Origin: Rhodobacter sp.
Lineage (GTDB): Bacteria; Pseudomonadota; Alphaproteobacteria; Rhodobacterales; Rhodobacteraceae
DNA: 64,000 nt
NCBI GenBank assembly: GCA_020250445.1
Contig: JADCEF010000008.1
Coordinates: 36,697 to 100,696 of the forward strand
Direction of reading: 5' to 3'
Positions 9,724 through 18,307 of the stretch are shown here, one piece after another. Below the pieces are notes generated by a model, which was not told where the DNA came from, searched no databases, and saw only the letters and a program-made list of their open reading frames with translations. The stretch's first letter is position 1. Each line of letters opens with the position of its first letter. Position numbers and translations under genes: made by a program.

Positions 9724-10011
9724 ATGAGCAGTGTCATCAAGGCCGCCGTGGCCGCGTTGCAGGAAAAGGTGCCGAACGGGTTCGACGGTGTCGTCAAGTT
9801 CGTGGTGGCCGGAGAGGGCGCGATCATCATCGACCGGACCGGGGTGCGCGCCGCCGATGAAGAGGCGGGCGTGACGCTGACCGCCGACGCCGCCGTGTTC
9901 AAGGCCATTCTTGACGGGAACATGAACCCGATGACCGCCTTCATGAGCGGGAAGCTGGCTGTGGACGGATCGATGGCGCTGGCGATGAAACTCGGCTCGG
10001 TGCTGTCGTGA
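9724..10011 (+). CDS. SCP2 sterol-binding domain protein
   Basis: A 95-residue single-domain SCP2 protein, a lipid- or acyl-binding fold. Recognisable features are the N-terminal VIKAAVAALQEKVPNGFDGVVKF and the C-terminal MNPMTAFMSGKLAVDGSM, typical of stand-alone bacterial SCP2 proteins. A good GGAGG Shine-Dalgarno precedes the ATG. The next gene starts 4 bp after its stop, so the pair is a lipid-related operon with a lysophospholipase-like hydrolase. Confidence 0.92.
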   Translation: MSSVIKAAVAALQEKVPNGFDGVVKFVVAGEGAIIIDRTGVRAADEEAGVTLTADAAVFKAILDGNMNPMTAFMSGKLAVDGSMALAMKLGSVLS

Positions 10012-10015
10012 TGTC

Positions 10016-10951
10016 ATGATGCCCGCCGCCCCCTTCTTTGCCGATCTTGCCGATGGCCCGGACGGGGGGCATGCGCTTTGGCTGACGGCCGGGGACGGGG
10101 TGCGCCTGCGGGTCGCGGTCTGGCCGCAGGGCAGCAAGGGCACGGTGCTGATCCTGACCGGCCGCACGGAAAGCGTCGAAAAATACGGTCGTACCGCTGC
10201 CGAACTGGCGCGGCGCGGTTACGCCAGCCTGGCGATTGACTGGCGTGGCCAGGGCCTTTCAGACCGGCTGACTGCAATGCCGATGGCGGGGCATGTCGCC
10301 CGGTTCAGCGACTATCAGCGCGATCTTGGCGCTGTCAGGGTGGCGCTGGATACCCTGCATCTGCCGCAGCCGCTGTTTCTGCTGGCCCATTCGATGGGTG
10401 GCACGATTGCCCTGCGCGCCCTGATCGACGGCTTCCCGGTGCAGGCCGCCGCCTTTACCGGGCCGATGTGGGGCATCCACATCGCGCCCACGCTGCGCCC
10501 GCTGGCCTGGGCAATTGCCACTGGCGCACGCGCCGCCGGGCGCGGCCTGTCGCTTATGCCGGGGACCGGCCCGGACTGCCATCTGGTGGTGACACCCTTC
10601 GACGGCAATCTGCTGACGACGGACGCCGAAATGTACGGCTGGATGAAAAGCCATGTCCTGCGTCACCCGGAACTGGGTCTGGGCGGCCCCACCCTTCACT
10701 GGCTGCACGAGGCGCTGCTGGAGTGCCGCCGGTTGCGGGCGGCCCCGTCGCCTGCCGTGCCCGCCGTGGTGTTCCTGGGGTCAGAAGAAAGGATCGTCAC
10801 CGTGAAAGAAATCTGCCGCCGCATGGGCCGCTGGCCCGGCGGCACGCTGGAGCTTGTGCCAAAGGCAGCGCATGAGGTGCTGATGGAGACGCCCGCGATC
10901 CGCGCCCGCGCCTTTGACCGGATTGCAGCCCTGTTTGACGCGCAGCGCTGA
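10016..10951 (+). CDS. Alpha/beta hydrolase, lysophospholipase (PldB-like)
   Basis: 311 residues with the alpha/beta-hydrolase fold. The nucleophile elbow is AHSMGG (Ser in the G/A-x-S-x-G position). The oxyanion region GRTESVEKYG and DWRGQGLS match monoglyceride lipase/lysophospholipase relatives. The C-terminal AAHEVLMETP carries the likely catalytic His. Two in-frame ATGs (10016, 10019) follow the SCP2 stop by 4 bp; either may be used. Substrate is not resolvable, but co-transcription with an SCP2 lipid-binding protein fits lipid hydrolysis. Confidence 0.9.
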   Translation: MMPAAPFFADLADGPDGGHALWLTAGDGVRLRVAVWPQGSKGTVLILTGRTESVEKYGRTAAELARRGYASLAIDWRGQGLSDRLTAMPMAGHVARFSDYQRDLGAVRVALDTLHLPQPLFLLAHSMGGTIALRALIDGFPVQAAAFTGPMWGIHIAPTLRPLAWAIATGARAAGRGLSLMPGTGPDCHLVVTPFDGNLLTTDAEMYGWMKSHVLRHPELGLGGPTLHWLHEALLECRRLRAAPSPAVPAVVFLGSEERIVTVKEICRRMGRWPGGTLELVPKAAHEVLMETPAIRARAFDRIAALFDAQR

Positions 10952-11325
10952 CAGCGCGCCGAAAGCGCATGGCCCTTTCCCGCGGGACAGGAAGATCTTC
11001 CCGATCCTTGAAAAATGGAGGGGTGCCGTTCCGGGCGGACCCCGAAACGCACTGCATTTCCCCGCCCGGTCAGGGACCCCGGCGTGTTCATCACCGTCGC
11101 GCCTGCGGCCCGCGCGGGCGGCAATCGGAATATCGGCCACCCCGGTTCCATGCCCGGAGATTGCCGTGAGACCGGCAAGCGCCTGTGGCGGGACCGCCCG
11201 CCTGCGCACCGGCCGCGCCTGTGCCGGGACAGGCGCGGCCCCCAGGCCTTCGATGGTGCGGCCTGCATCGCGCGGCAGGGCAAGCGCATTATCATGCACC
11301 GGCCCTGTCACGATCGCCTGCGGCA
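10952..11325. other. 374-bp intergenic stretch without a credible gene
   Basis: This lies between two converging genes (the hydrolase and Anbu). Several GC-driven ORFs cross it on both strands, but all run into the flanking genes and none has a recognisable domain or good start. A G/C-rich inverted repeat around 11207-11240 (GGCCGCGCCTGTGCCGGGACAGGCGCGGCC) could act as a terminator without a T tract. Nothing else is seen. Confidence 0.5.
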
Positions 11326-12051
11326 TCAGAGGGGAATCCGCGTGAACCCGTCGCGCAGGGCCGTTGACCAGGCCTCGCTCATCGCCTTGAACTGCGGATC
11401 GCCCGCTTCGATCCGGCAGCGCATGGCGACACGGCACTGATCCTTTTCCACCGTCAGCAGGTCCAGAGGCATGCCGACGGACAGGTTGGAGCGCAGCGTC
11501 GAATCCATCGACAGAAGCACGGCCTTCTGCGCGTCCGCCAGACTGGTCGAAGGCTTGACGACGCGGTCGAGAATGGGCTTGCCGTACTTGTGTTCGCCGA
11601 TCTGAAGGAAGGGGGTGTCTTCGGTGGCTTCGATGAAGTTGCCTTCGGGATAGATCAGGAACATGCGCATCGCCCCGTTGCGCCGCTGGCCGGCCACGAT
11701 CATCGTGGCCAGGGCACCCTGGTTCATCGGTGCCAGCTTTTCTTCGATGTCGCGGCGCACCGCCGACAGGGTGTTGCCCACCGTTTCGGCCACCTTCAGC
11801 ATCGTCGGGGCCTTCATGACAGAAGTGGCTTCGGTCGCATCCGGGTCTTCGATGGCCTCGCGCAGCCGTGCCAGGGTGGTCTGCGTCACCGAAAGGCTTC
11901 CTGCGGTCAGGATGACGATCACCCTTTCGCCCGGATCCTCAAAGACGAACATCTTGCGGTAGGTCGCGATATTGTCGAGCCCCGCATTCGTGCGCGTGTC
12001 CGACAGCAGGACCATCCCCTGGTTCAGCAGCAGTCCGACGCAATAGGTCAC
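11326..12051 (-). CDS. anbu: Anbu, ancestral beta-subunit proteasome homologue
   Basis: 241-residue Ntn-hydrolase of the bacterial proteasome-homologue family. The start is GTG and the second residue is Thr (MTYCVG). In Anbu and other proteasome beta folds the Thr exposed after Met removal is the nucleophile. The SDTRTNAG segment and the later TAGSLSVTQ segment match the family. It is the last gene of a four-gene operon (ATP-grasp, alpha-E, transglutaminase, Anbu), the hallmark Anbu context. Its physiological substrate and peptidase activity are not settled. Confidence 0.93.
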   Translation of the reverse strand: MTYCVGLLLNQGMVLLSDTRTNAGLDNIATYRKMFVFEDPGERVIVILTAGSLSVTQTTLARLREAIEDPDATEATSVMKAPTMLKVAETVGNTLSAVRRDIEEKLAPMNQGALATMIVAGQRRNGAMRMFLIYPEGNFIEATEDTPFLQIGEHKYGKPILDRVVKPSTSLADAQKAVLLSMDSTLRSNLSVGMPLDLLTVEKDQCRVAMRCRIEAGDPQFKAMSEAWSTALRDGFTRIPL

Positions 12052-12080
12052 GGTTCCATCCCCTGGCTTTGGGGCAAACC

Positions 12081-12890
12081 CTATTGCTGCACGGCCTGGA
12101 CCGCAACGGCAACGTCCAGAACTTCGGCGGCCGGACCGCGGGCGGTTCCCCGGATCGGCGCCGCGTCCTGTGCATCAAGGCCGGACCCCAGCCGGATATA
12201 GCGGTCATCCGGGCAGCAGGTATTGGCCGGATCAAACCCGATCCAGCCCAGCCCCTGCACCCAGATTTCGGCCCAGGCATGGGCTGCCTCGCCCAGGCTG
12301 CCGTCGCCGCCCGACATCAGGTAGCCCGACACATAGCGTGCGGGCAGGGCGGCGTGGCGCGCTACGGCGATCAGGGCATGGGCATGGTCCTGGCAGACGC
12401 CTTCGCCCAGCGCCAGCGCTTCGGCCGCCGTCGTATGGGCCCGGGTCGCCCCGGGTTTGTAGGCAATGGCCCCGGCCACGGCGGTCGAAAGGCGGTGTGC
12501 GGCATCCAGCGGGTCTGACGCGCCGTCGGTGCTGCGGGCCAGTTCGGCCAGGGCCGCATCAACGCGGGTCGGCGCAGTATCGTTGAGATAGGCCTCACGC
12601 GGGATGGCTTCCCTGTGGCCCCTGAGCAGGCCGGCCAGATCCTGCGTCCTGACCGTGCCGCGGACGGTGACGGTGATCCCGCTCACCGGCCCCGGCACCG
12701 ACCAGCCTTGCACCCAGTCGCCCGCCCCGTCGCGAAAGCCGCCCCCCTTCAGCCCGTCACTGACACTGACCGACCAATCAAGCGCCGTCTGTCCGTCAAA
12801 GACCGACGGCGTCAGGCGGTGGCTTTGCACCACGCCCCGCACCGGCTGGGCATAGCGGTAGCTTGTCACATGATCGACCGTCAGGATCAT
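12081..12890 (-). CDS. Transglutaminase-like cysteine peptidase of the Anbu operon
   Basis: 269 residues. A bacterial transglutaminase-like N-terminal beta domain (LTVDHVTSYRYAQPV) is followed by a papain-like core. Catalytic Cys is in GVCQDHAH (about residue 166), His in AAHAWAEIW (about 204) and Asp in GFDPAN (about 220). It overlaps the alpha-E gene by 4 nt (ATGA) and ends 29 bp before Anbu. The same trio of genes accompanies Anbu in other proteobacteria, which suggests an amide-bond forming and cleaving system. Confidence 0.93.
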   Translation of the reverse strand: MILTVDHVTSYRYAQPVRGVVQSHRLTPSVFDGQTALDWSVSVSDGLKGGGFRDGAGDWVQGWSVPGPVSGITVTVRGTVRTQDLAGLLRGHREAIPREAYLNDTAPTRVDAALAELARSTDGASDPLDAAHRLSTAVAGAIAYKPGATRAHTTAAEALALGEGVCQDHAHALIAVARHAALPARYVSGYLMSGGDGSLGEAAHAWAEIWVQGLGWIGFDPANTCCPDDRYIRLGSGLDAQDAAPIRGTARGPAAEVLDVAVAVQAVQQ

Positions 12891-13840
12891 CGCACGTCCC
12901 CGCTGAGATAGCCGTCATGCACCAGGGCCGCGACTGCGGCGATTTCGCCGATGAACCGCGTCAGAAACTCGTGCATGCCTTCGTCAAAGACGCCGTCAAC
13001 GGTGCCGTCCGTCAGTTCTGCCAGAACCGCACGGGCCTTGGTCTGCGCCCTTGTGCTGCGCCCATAGCCGCGTGCCAGCCGGTCAAGATGGGTGTTCAGC
13101 CCGTCAACACAGGCAATCAGCGACCGGGGGCATTGCGGATTGAGGATCAGGAAATGGGCGATCTTGCGCGCCGTCACCTCGCCGCCATAGGCCCAATGAA
13201 AGGCGCGGTGCGCCGACATGGCGCGCAACAGCGTTGTCCACTGGTAACTGTCCAGCCCCGATCCGACATAGTCGACGCCCGGCAGCAGGACATAGTATTT
13301 CACATCCATCAGCCGCGCCGTGTTGTCGGCCCGTTCCAGGCAATAGCCCAGATTCAGGAAATCCCAGCCGTCGTTGCGCAGAAGCGTGGCGTCGATCGCC
13401 CCGCGCAGCATCGCGGTATGGCGCATGGTCCAGTCGGTCAGCTGCGTCAGCTCCAGCTCGCTGCGCGGGCGGCGTTCAAGGCTGCGCAATTCCTGAAAGG
13501 CGGTGTTGATGGCATCCCAGACCTGCGTTGTCAGGGCGGTGCGCACGATCCGCGCGTTTTCCCGGGCGCGCAACAGGCAGGAGGCGACCGAAGACGGGTT
13601 GTCGCGGTCGAAGAACAGGTAGCTTTCGATGTTGCGCTGCACCGGATCGCCGTATTTGCGCGCAAACCCGCTGGCGGTGCCGCTGGCCTGCAGCAGGGAC
13701 TCCCATTCGCTGCGGTATCCGGTGCCCGAAGACGGCAGCAGCGCGATGCGCGATCCCACTTCCAGCAGGCGCGCCATGGTTTCGGCGCGTTCGGCATAGC
13801 GGGCGATCCAGTACAGATTGTCGGCGGTCCTGCTCAGCAT
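12887..13840 (-). CDS. Alpha-E domain protein of the Anbu operon
   Basis: 317-residue all-helical protein of the alpha-E family. It starts MLSRTADNLYWIARYAERAE, the characteristic opening of this domain, and contains the conserved DNPSSV and LERADNTARLMDVKYY segments. The biochemical role is unknown, although it is always found with a circularly permuted ATP-grasp and transglutaminase. The start is 4 bp after the stop of the ATP-grasp gene, so translation is probably coupled. Confidence 0.93.
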   Translation of the reverse strand: MLSRTADNLYWIARYAERAETMARLLEVGSRIALLPSSGTGYRSEWESLLQASGTASGFARKYGDPVQRNIESYLFFDRDNPSSVASCLLRARENARIVRTALTTQVWDAINTAFQELRSLERRPRSELELTQLTDWTMRHTAMLRGAIDATLLRNDGWDFLNLGYCLERADNTARLMDVKYYVLLPGVDYVGSGLDSYQWTTLLRAMSAHRAFHWAYGGEVTARKIAHFLILNPQCPRSLIACVDGLNTHLDRLARGYGRSTRAQTKARAVLAELTDGTVDGVFDEGMHEFLTRFIGEIAAVAALVHDGYLSGDVR

Positions 13841-13844
13841 GGCG

Positions 13845-15257
13845 TCACTCTGCCAGCACCCAGGTGTCCTTGACCCCGCCGCCCTGCGACGAGTTCACCA
13901 CCAGGCTGCCATCCTTCAGTGCCACGCGCGTCAGCCCGCCCGGCACCAGTTCGATCCGTTCGCCCACCAGACAATAGGGGCGCAGGTCGACATGGCGCGG
14001 CGCCACGCCGTCTTCGACAAAGGTCGGCACGGTGGACAGGGCCAGCGTGGGCTGGGCGATGTAGTTGCCGGGGTCGGCCCTGATGCGCGCGGCAAAGCCC
14101 GCAATCTGTTCGGCGGTGGACCCGGGGCCAATGAGCATGCCGTAACCGCCCGAGCCATGCACCTCTTTCACCACCAGTTCACCCAGGTTTTCCAGCACAT
14201 AGGCGCAGTCATCCGCCTTGCCGCATTGCCAGGTCGGCACATTCTGCAGGATCGGCTCTTCGCCCAGGTAGAAGCGGATCATGTCGGGGACATGGGTGTA
14301 AACCGCCTTGTCATCCGCCACGCCGGCCCCCGGTGCCGAACAGATGCTGACCCCGCCCGAACGGTAGACATCCATCAGCCCCGGAATGCCAAGCATGGAA
14401 TCGGGGCGGAAACACAGCGGGTCGATGAAGGCATCGTCGATCCGCCGGTAGATCACATCGACCCTGCGCGGACCTTCGGTGGTGCGCATCCAGACGAATT
14501 CACCTTCGACAAACAGGTCCTGCCCTTCGACCAGTTCCACGCCCATAAGATCGGCCAGAAAGGAATGCTCGTAATAGGCGCTGTTGAAATGGCCCGGCGT
14601 CAGGATGACGACCGTCGGCTCGGTGTCGCATTTCACCGGTGCCACGCTGGCCAGGGTGCGGCGCAGCAGCTGCGGATAGCTGTCCACCGGTTCGATCCGG
14701 TTTTCGCGGAACAGGCCGGGGAACATGCGCATCATGATTTCCCGGTTTTCCAGCATGTAGCTGACCCCGCTGGGCGTGCGGCAGTTGTCTTCCAGCACAA
14801 AGAAGTCATCCGGGCCGGTGCGCACCAGGTCCACGCCCACGATATGGCTGTAGACCCCCTTCGGCGGGACAAAGCCCGCCACGGCCTTTTCATAGGCTTC
14901 GTTCCGGTAGACAAGGTGCGCGGGAATGCGGCCTGCCCGCACAATCTCTCCGCGCCCGTAGACATCGACCAGAAAGGCGTTCAGCGCGCGGGCACGCTGC
15001 TTGATCCCGCGTTCCAGCCGGGCCCATTCGGCCCCGGTGAAGACACGGGGGAACATGTCGAAGGGGATCAGCCGGTCCGGATCGCCGCCCTCGCCGTAAA
15101 CGGCAAAGGTGATGCCGATGCGCCGGAACAGCGCTTCGGCCTCGGCCTGCTTCATCTGCCGCAATTCGGCCGGCATCGCCTTTGTCCAGTCTTCCAGCCG
15201 GGCATAGGGGGGGCGCACGGTGCCGTTGTGATACATCTCGTTGAAACTGCTGATCAC
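13845..15257 (-). CDS. Circularly permuted type 2 ATP-grasp protein of the Anbu operon
   Basis: About 470 residues. Family segments are VRPPYARLEDW, FRRIGITFAVYGEGG, PFDMFPRVFTGAEW, VLEDNCRTPSGVSYMLENRE and VVKEVHGSGGYGM, as in the COG2308 group of peptide-ligase-like ATP-grasp enzymes. The track ORF (720 aa) runs 750 bp too far and would overlap the divergent exonuclease gene. I chose GTG at 15257 because GGGGAG lies 9 nt upstream; ATG at 15236 is the alternative but lacks a ribosome-binding site. First gene of the Anbu operon. Confidence 0.92.
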   Translation of the reverse strand: MISSFNEMYHNGTVRPPYARLEDWTKAMPAELRQMKQAEAEALFRRIGITFAVYGEGGDPDRLIPFDMFPRVFTGAEWARLERGIKQRARALNAFLVDVYGRGEIVRAGRIPAHLVYRNEAYEKAVAGFVPPKGVYSHIVGVDLVRTGPDDFFVLEDNCRTPSGVSYMLENREIMMRMFPGLFRENRIEPVDSYPQLLRRTLASVAPVKCDTEPTVVILTPGHFNSAYYEHSFLADLMGVELVEGQDLFVEGEFVWMRTTEGPRRVDVIYRRIDDAFIDPLCFRPDSMLGIPGLMDVYRSGGVSICSAPGAGVADDKAVYTHVPDMIRFYLGEEPILQNVPTWQCGKADDCAYVLENLGELVVKEVHGSGGYGMLIGPGSTAEQIAGFAARIRADPGNYIAQPTLALSTVPTFVEDGVAPRHVDLRPYCLVGERIELVPGGLTRVALKDGSLVVNSSQGGGVKDTWVLAE

Positions 15258-15419
15258 AACAAGGGGCTCCCCGTCACGCGGCCTGAGGGCACTTAAACAG
15301 CGGGCTTCACCCGGGGGAAGCCCTGCCGTCTGTTTCCGGGCAGGGACGATGGGCCTGTGCCCGATATTTGGGCGCATCGGTCCCGTGACCTTGGCCCGCC
15401 GGCGCGCTAGCTTGGCTGC

Positions 15420-16457
15420 ATGGCGCGTGCACCCGTCCTGACCTTTACCGACCGGGGCATCTTCTGCCCCGCCGGCGGTTTCCACATTGATCCCTGGCGC
15501 CCGGTGGACCGCGCCCTGATCACACACGGGCATTCCGACCATGCCCGCCCCGGACATGGCCGCTATCTGTGCACCCGCCAGGCCGCGCCGGTGATCCGCC
15601 ACCGCCTTGGGCCGGTCCGGCTGGAGACGATCGCCTATGGCGAGACCCGCCGGATCGGCGGGGTCACCGTTTCGTTCCATCCGGCGGGGCATGTTCCGGG
15701 GTCGGCACAGATCCGGGTGGAACAGGACGGCGAGGTCTGGGTGGCCTCGGGGGATTACAAGGTCTGCGCCGACGGGCTTTGCGAACCCTTTGAGCCGGTG
15801 GCCTGCCACACGTTCATCAGCGAATGCACCTTTGGCCTGCCGGTATTCCGCTGGGAACCGCAGGAGGAGGTCCTGGCGCGGATCAACCGCTGGTGGGCCG
15901 CCAACGCCGCCGAAGGGCGCATCTCGATCCTGGGTGCCTATGCCCTGGGCAAGGCGCAGCGCATCCTGTCGGGTCTGGACACCGGGATCGGCCCGATCCT
16001 GACCCATGGGGCAGTCGAAACCACGACCGAAATCCTGCGGAGCCAGGGCTACGTCTTGCCCGCAACCGTCGCCGTGACAGCCGGGGTCAGCGCAAAGTCA
16101 CATCCGCGCGCCATCGTGATCGCCCCGCCTTCGGCACAGGCCACGCCCTGGGCGGCCCGGTTCGGCCCCACCGCCGCTGCCGCCTTCGCCTCGGGCTGGA
16201 TGCGCCTGCGCGGGGTGCGCCGCAGGCGGGGGGCCGAAACCGGGTTCGTGCTGTCGGATCATGCCGACTGGCCCGGGCTGAACGCCGCGATCCGTGAAAC
16301 AGGGGCCGAGCGGGTCTTTGTCACCCATGGCTACACTGCCGTCTTCCGCCGCTGGCTGGAAAGCCAGGGCTATGACGCGGGCATCGTGCAGACCGAATAC
16401 CAAGGTGACGGCATTGACAGCGCACAGCCCGAAACCGAAGGGGATGCGCCCGAATGA
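15420..16457 (+). CDS. Ligase-associated MBL-fold DNA exonuclease
   Basis: 345 residues of the beta-lactamase/beta-CASP nuclease superfamily. The metal-binding motif THGHSDHARPG lies near residue 35, with GHVPGSAQI further on and LSDHADW plus VTHGY in the C-terminal third. This family is encoded beside ATP-dependent DNA ligases in a DNA-damage-response cluster. It is divergent from the Anbu operon (162 bp apart). Its stop overlaps the start of a small ORF by ATGA, and that ORF overlaps the ligase, so the three appear translationally coupled. Confidence 0.92.
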   Translation: MARAPVLTFTDRGIFCPAGGFHIDPWRPVDRALITHGHSDHARPGHGRYLCTRQAAPVIRHRLGPVRLETIAYGETRRIGGVTVSFHPAGHVPGSAQIRVEQDGEVWVASGDYKVCADGLCEPFEPVACHTFISECTFGLPVFRWEPQEEVLARINRWWAANAAEGRISILGAYALGKAQRILSGLDTGIGPILTHGAVETTTEILRSQGYVLPATVAVTAGVSAKSHPRAIVIAPPSAQATPWAARFGPTAAAAFASGWMRLRGVRRRRGAETGFVLSDHADWPGLNAAIRETGAERVFVTHGYTAVFRRWLESQGYDAGIVQTEYQGDGIDSAQPETEGDAPE

Positions 16458-16600
16458 AACACCCTGACCATGACCTGTTCGGGAATATCCCCGGGGGGGA
16501 CGAGCGGTCGGAATCCCCCACCTGGCGCGTCCGGGCGAAAAGCGCCCGGCCCGTGGCCGGGCCGGGGGGGCAGACAGAACCCCGCCGGGGCCGGTCATGA
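16454..16600 (+). CDS. Small coupled ORF (48 aa) between exonuclease and ligase
   Basis: Not in the ORF track because it is under 60 residues. ATG at 16454 overlaps the exonuclease stop as ATGA, and its own TGA overlaps the ligase ATG as ATGA. It therefore sits exactly in the translational relay from one gene to the next. The product begins MKHPDHDLFGNIPGGDE and is basic and Arg/Gly/Pro-rich in its second half; no domain is recognised. It could be a real small protein of the repair module or merely a coupling leader. No paralogue is visible in the window. Confidence 0.5.
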   Translation: MKHPDHDLFGNIPGGDERSESPTWRVRAKSARPVAGPGGQTEPRRGRS

Positions 16601-18222
16601 ACCGCTTTGCCCGCCTCTTCGCGGCCCTCGACGGCACCACGAAGACCACGGCCAAGACCGCAGCCCTTGCCGCCTATTTTCGGGACGCCCCGGAAGAGGA
16701 TCGTCTATGGACCATCGCCCTGCTGTCGGGCCGCCGGCCGAAACGCGCCGTTACCGCCACCGAACTGCGGGAATGGGCGGCAGGGGCGGCGGATTTGCCG
16801 CATTGGCTGTTTGAAGAGGCCTATTCGGTGACCGGCGATCTGGCTGAAACCATCGCGCTGGTCCTGCCGCCGCCGACGCGCGACAGCGCCGAGACGCTGG
16901 GCGGCCATATGCGCGCGCTGGTCGCGCTGGTCGGCCGCCCGGCCCCGCAGCGGCAGGCCGCGATCCTTGCGGCCTGGGACAGCCTGGGGCCGGACGAGCG
17001 GTTCCTGTTCAACAAGCTGATCACCGGCGGCTTCCGCATGGGGGTCAGCCAGGGGCTGATGACGCGGGCCCTGGCACAGGCCACGGGCCTGGAAGAGGCC
17101 ACCCTGGCGCATCGCCTGATGGGCGACTGGACACCGGCAGGCACAAGTTACGCCACGCTGATCGGGTCGGACGATCCGGCGGCGGCGGGCAGGCGGCCGT
17201 ATCCCTTTGCGCTGGCATCGCCTTTGGAAGACCCGCCCGAAGCGCTTGGCGACCCGGCAGACTGGCTGGCGGAATGGAAATGGGACGGAATCCGCGGCCA
17301 GCTCATCCATCGCCCCGGTGCCTTTGCCCTGTGGTCGCGCGGCGAGGATCTGATCACGGACCGCTTTCCGGAATTTGCGCTGCTGGCAAATCTTCTGCCG
17401 CCCGGCACGGTGATCGACGGCGAGGTCGTGGCCTGGGGCGGCGACACCCCGCTGCCCTTTGCAGACCTGCAAAAGCGGATCGGACGCAAATCGGTCCCGA
17501 AAAGGCTGCTGGCCGAAGCCCCGGCGCGGCTTTTGGCCTATGATCTGCTGGAAGAAGGCGGGCAGGACCTGCGCAGCGCGCCGCTTGGCCTGCGCCGTGC
17601 CCGGCTGGAACAGCTTGTGGGTGCCTTGCCCGCCGGGGGGCTGCTGGGCCTGTCGCCAGCCCTGCCGGTCACCGGCTGGGCGGCGCTGGCAAGTCTGCGC
17701 GCCATGGCGCGGGGGGCAGCGGCAGAGGGGCTGATGCTCAAGCGGCTGTCCTCGGCCTATCATGTCGGGCGCAAGCGGGGCGACTGGTGGAAATGGAAGC
17801 TCGATCCCTTCACCGTCGATGCCGTGATGATCTATGCCCAGGCCGGACATGGCAGGCGCGCAACGCTTTATACCGATTTCACCTTCGCGGTGCGGGACGG
17901 CGACGATCTGGTCCCCTTTGCCAAGGCCTATTCCGGCCTGACCGATGACGAATTCCGCAGGATCACCGACTGGGTGCGCAGGCACACGCTGGAACGGTTC
18001 GGCCCGGTGCGCCGGGTGGTGCCGGAACTGGTGTTCGAGATCGCCTTTGAAGGCATTCAGGCCAGTCCCCGGCACAGATCCGGCATTGCCTTGCGCTTTC
18101 CGCGCATGCTGCGCTGGCGCCAGGACAAGACAGTGGCCGAGATTGACACGATCCAGACGCTGCGCGTGCTGCTGGCCGGGCAGCGGGGGTTTTGCACCCC
18201 CGCCCCCCCGGAAGAAATCTGA
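16597..18222 (+). CDS. ATP-dependent DNA ligase (ligase-associated repair module)
   Basis: 541 residues, the normal length for bacterial ATP-dependent ligases of this cluster. An N-terminal DNA-binding helical domain is followed by the nucleotidyltransferase core. The adenylation lysine is K228 in EWKWDGIRGQ. Motif III (DGEVVAWG), motif IV (EGLMLKRL) and motif V (KWKLDPFTVDAVMIY) follow, then an OB-fold. The usual partners in this cluster are an exonuclease, an Lhr-like helicase and a phosphoesterase; only the exonuclease is here. Confidence 0.94.
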   Translation: MNRFARLFAALDGTTKTTAKTAALAAYFRDAPEEDRLWTIALLSGRRPKRAVTATELREWAAGAADLPHWLFEEAYSVTGDLAETIALVLPPPTRDSAETLGGHMRALVALVGRPAPQRQAAILAAWDSLGPDERFLFNKLITGGFRMGVSQGLMTRALAQATGLEEATLAHRLMGDWTPAGTSYATLIGSDDPAAAGRRPYPFALASPLEDPPEALGDPADWLAEWKWDGIRGQLIHRPGAFALWSRGEDLITDRFPEFALLANLLPPGTVIDGEVVAWGGDTPLPFADLQKRIGRKSVPKRLLAEAPARLLAYDLLEEGGQDLRSAPLGLRRARLEQLVGALPAGGLLGLSPALPVTGWAALASLRAMARGAAAEGLMLKRLSSAYHVGRKRGDWWKWKLDPFTVDAVMIYAQAGHGRRATLYTDFTFAVRDGDDLVPFAKAYSGLTDDEFRRITDWVRRHTLERFGPVRRVVPELVFEIAFEGIQASPRHRSGIALRFPRMLRWRQDKTVAEIDTIQTLRVLLAGQRGFCTPAPPEEI

Positions 18223-18307
18223 GAACAGGTCATGGAATGGGGCGGGATGGCTTGCGCTTGCCCCTGCCCGAGACCTACATCGGATGCACCACAGCAAGAG
18301 GTTTCCC

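Noticed and set aside
10781-11437. 218-codon minus-strand ORF near the Anbu gene
   Set aside because: Overlaps the hydrolase and the Anbu gene on both sides and matches no family; the middle looks non-coding.
15258-16007. N-terminal 250 codons of the 720-aa ATP-grasp ORF
   Set aside because: They are antisense to the exonuclease gene and have no similarity to the family; a GTG with a ribosome-binding site at 15257 gives the normal length.
16484-16502. Second copy of the GC palindromic element
   Set aside because: Only partial match to the 30.4-kb element and fully inside a coupled small ORF; kept only as a weak look-alike.
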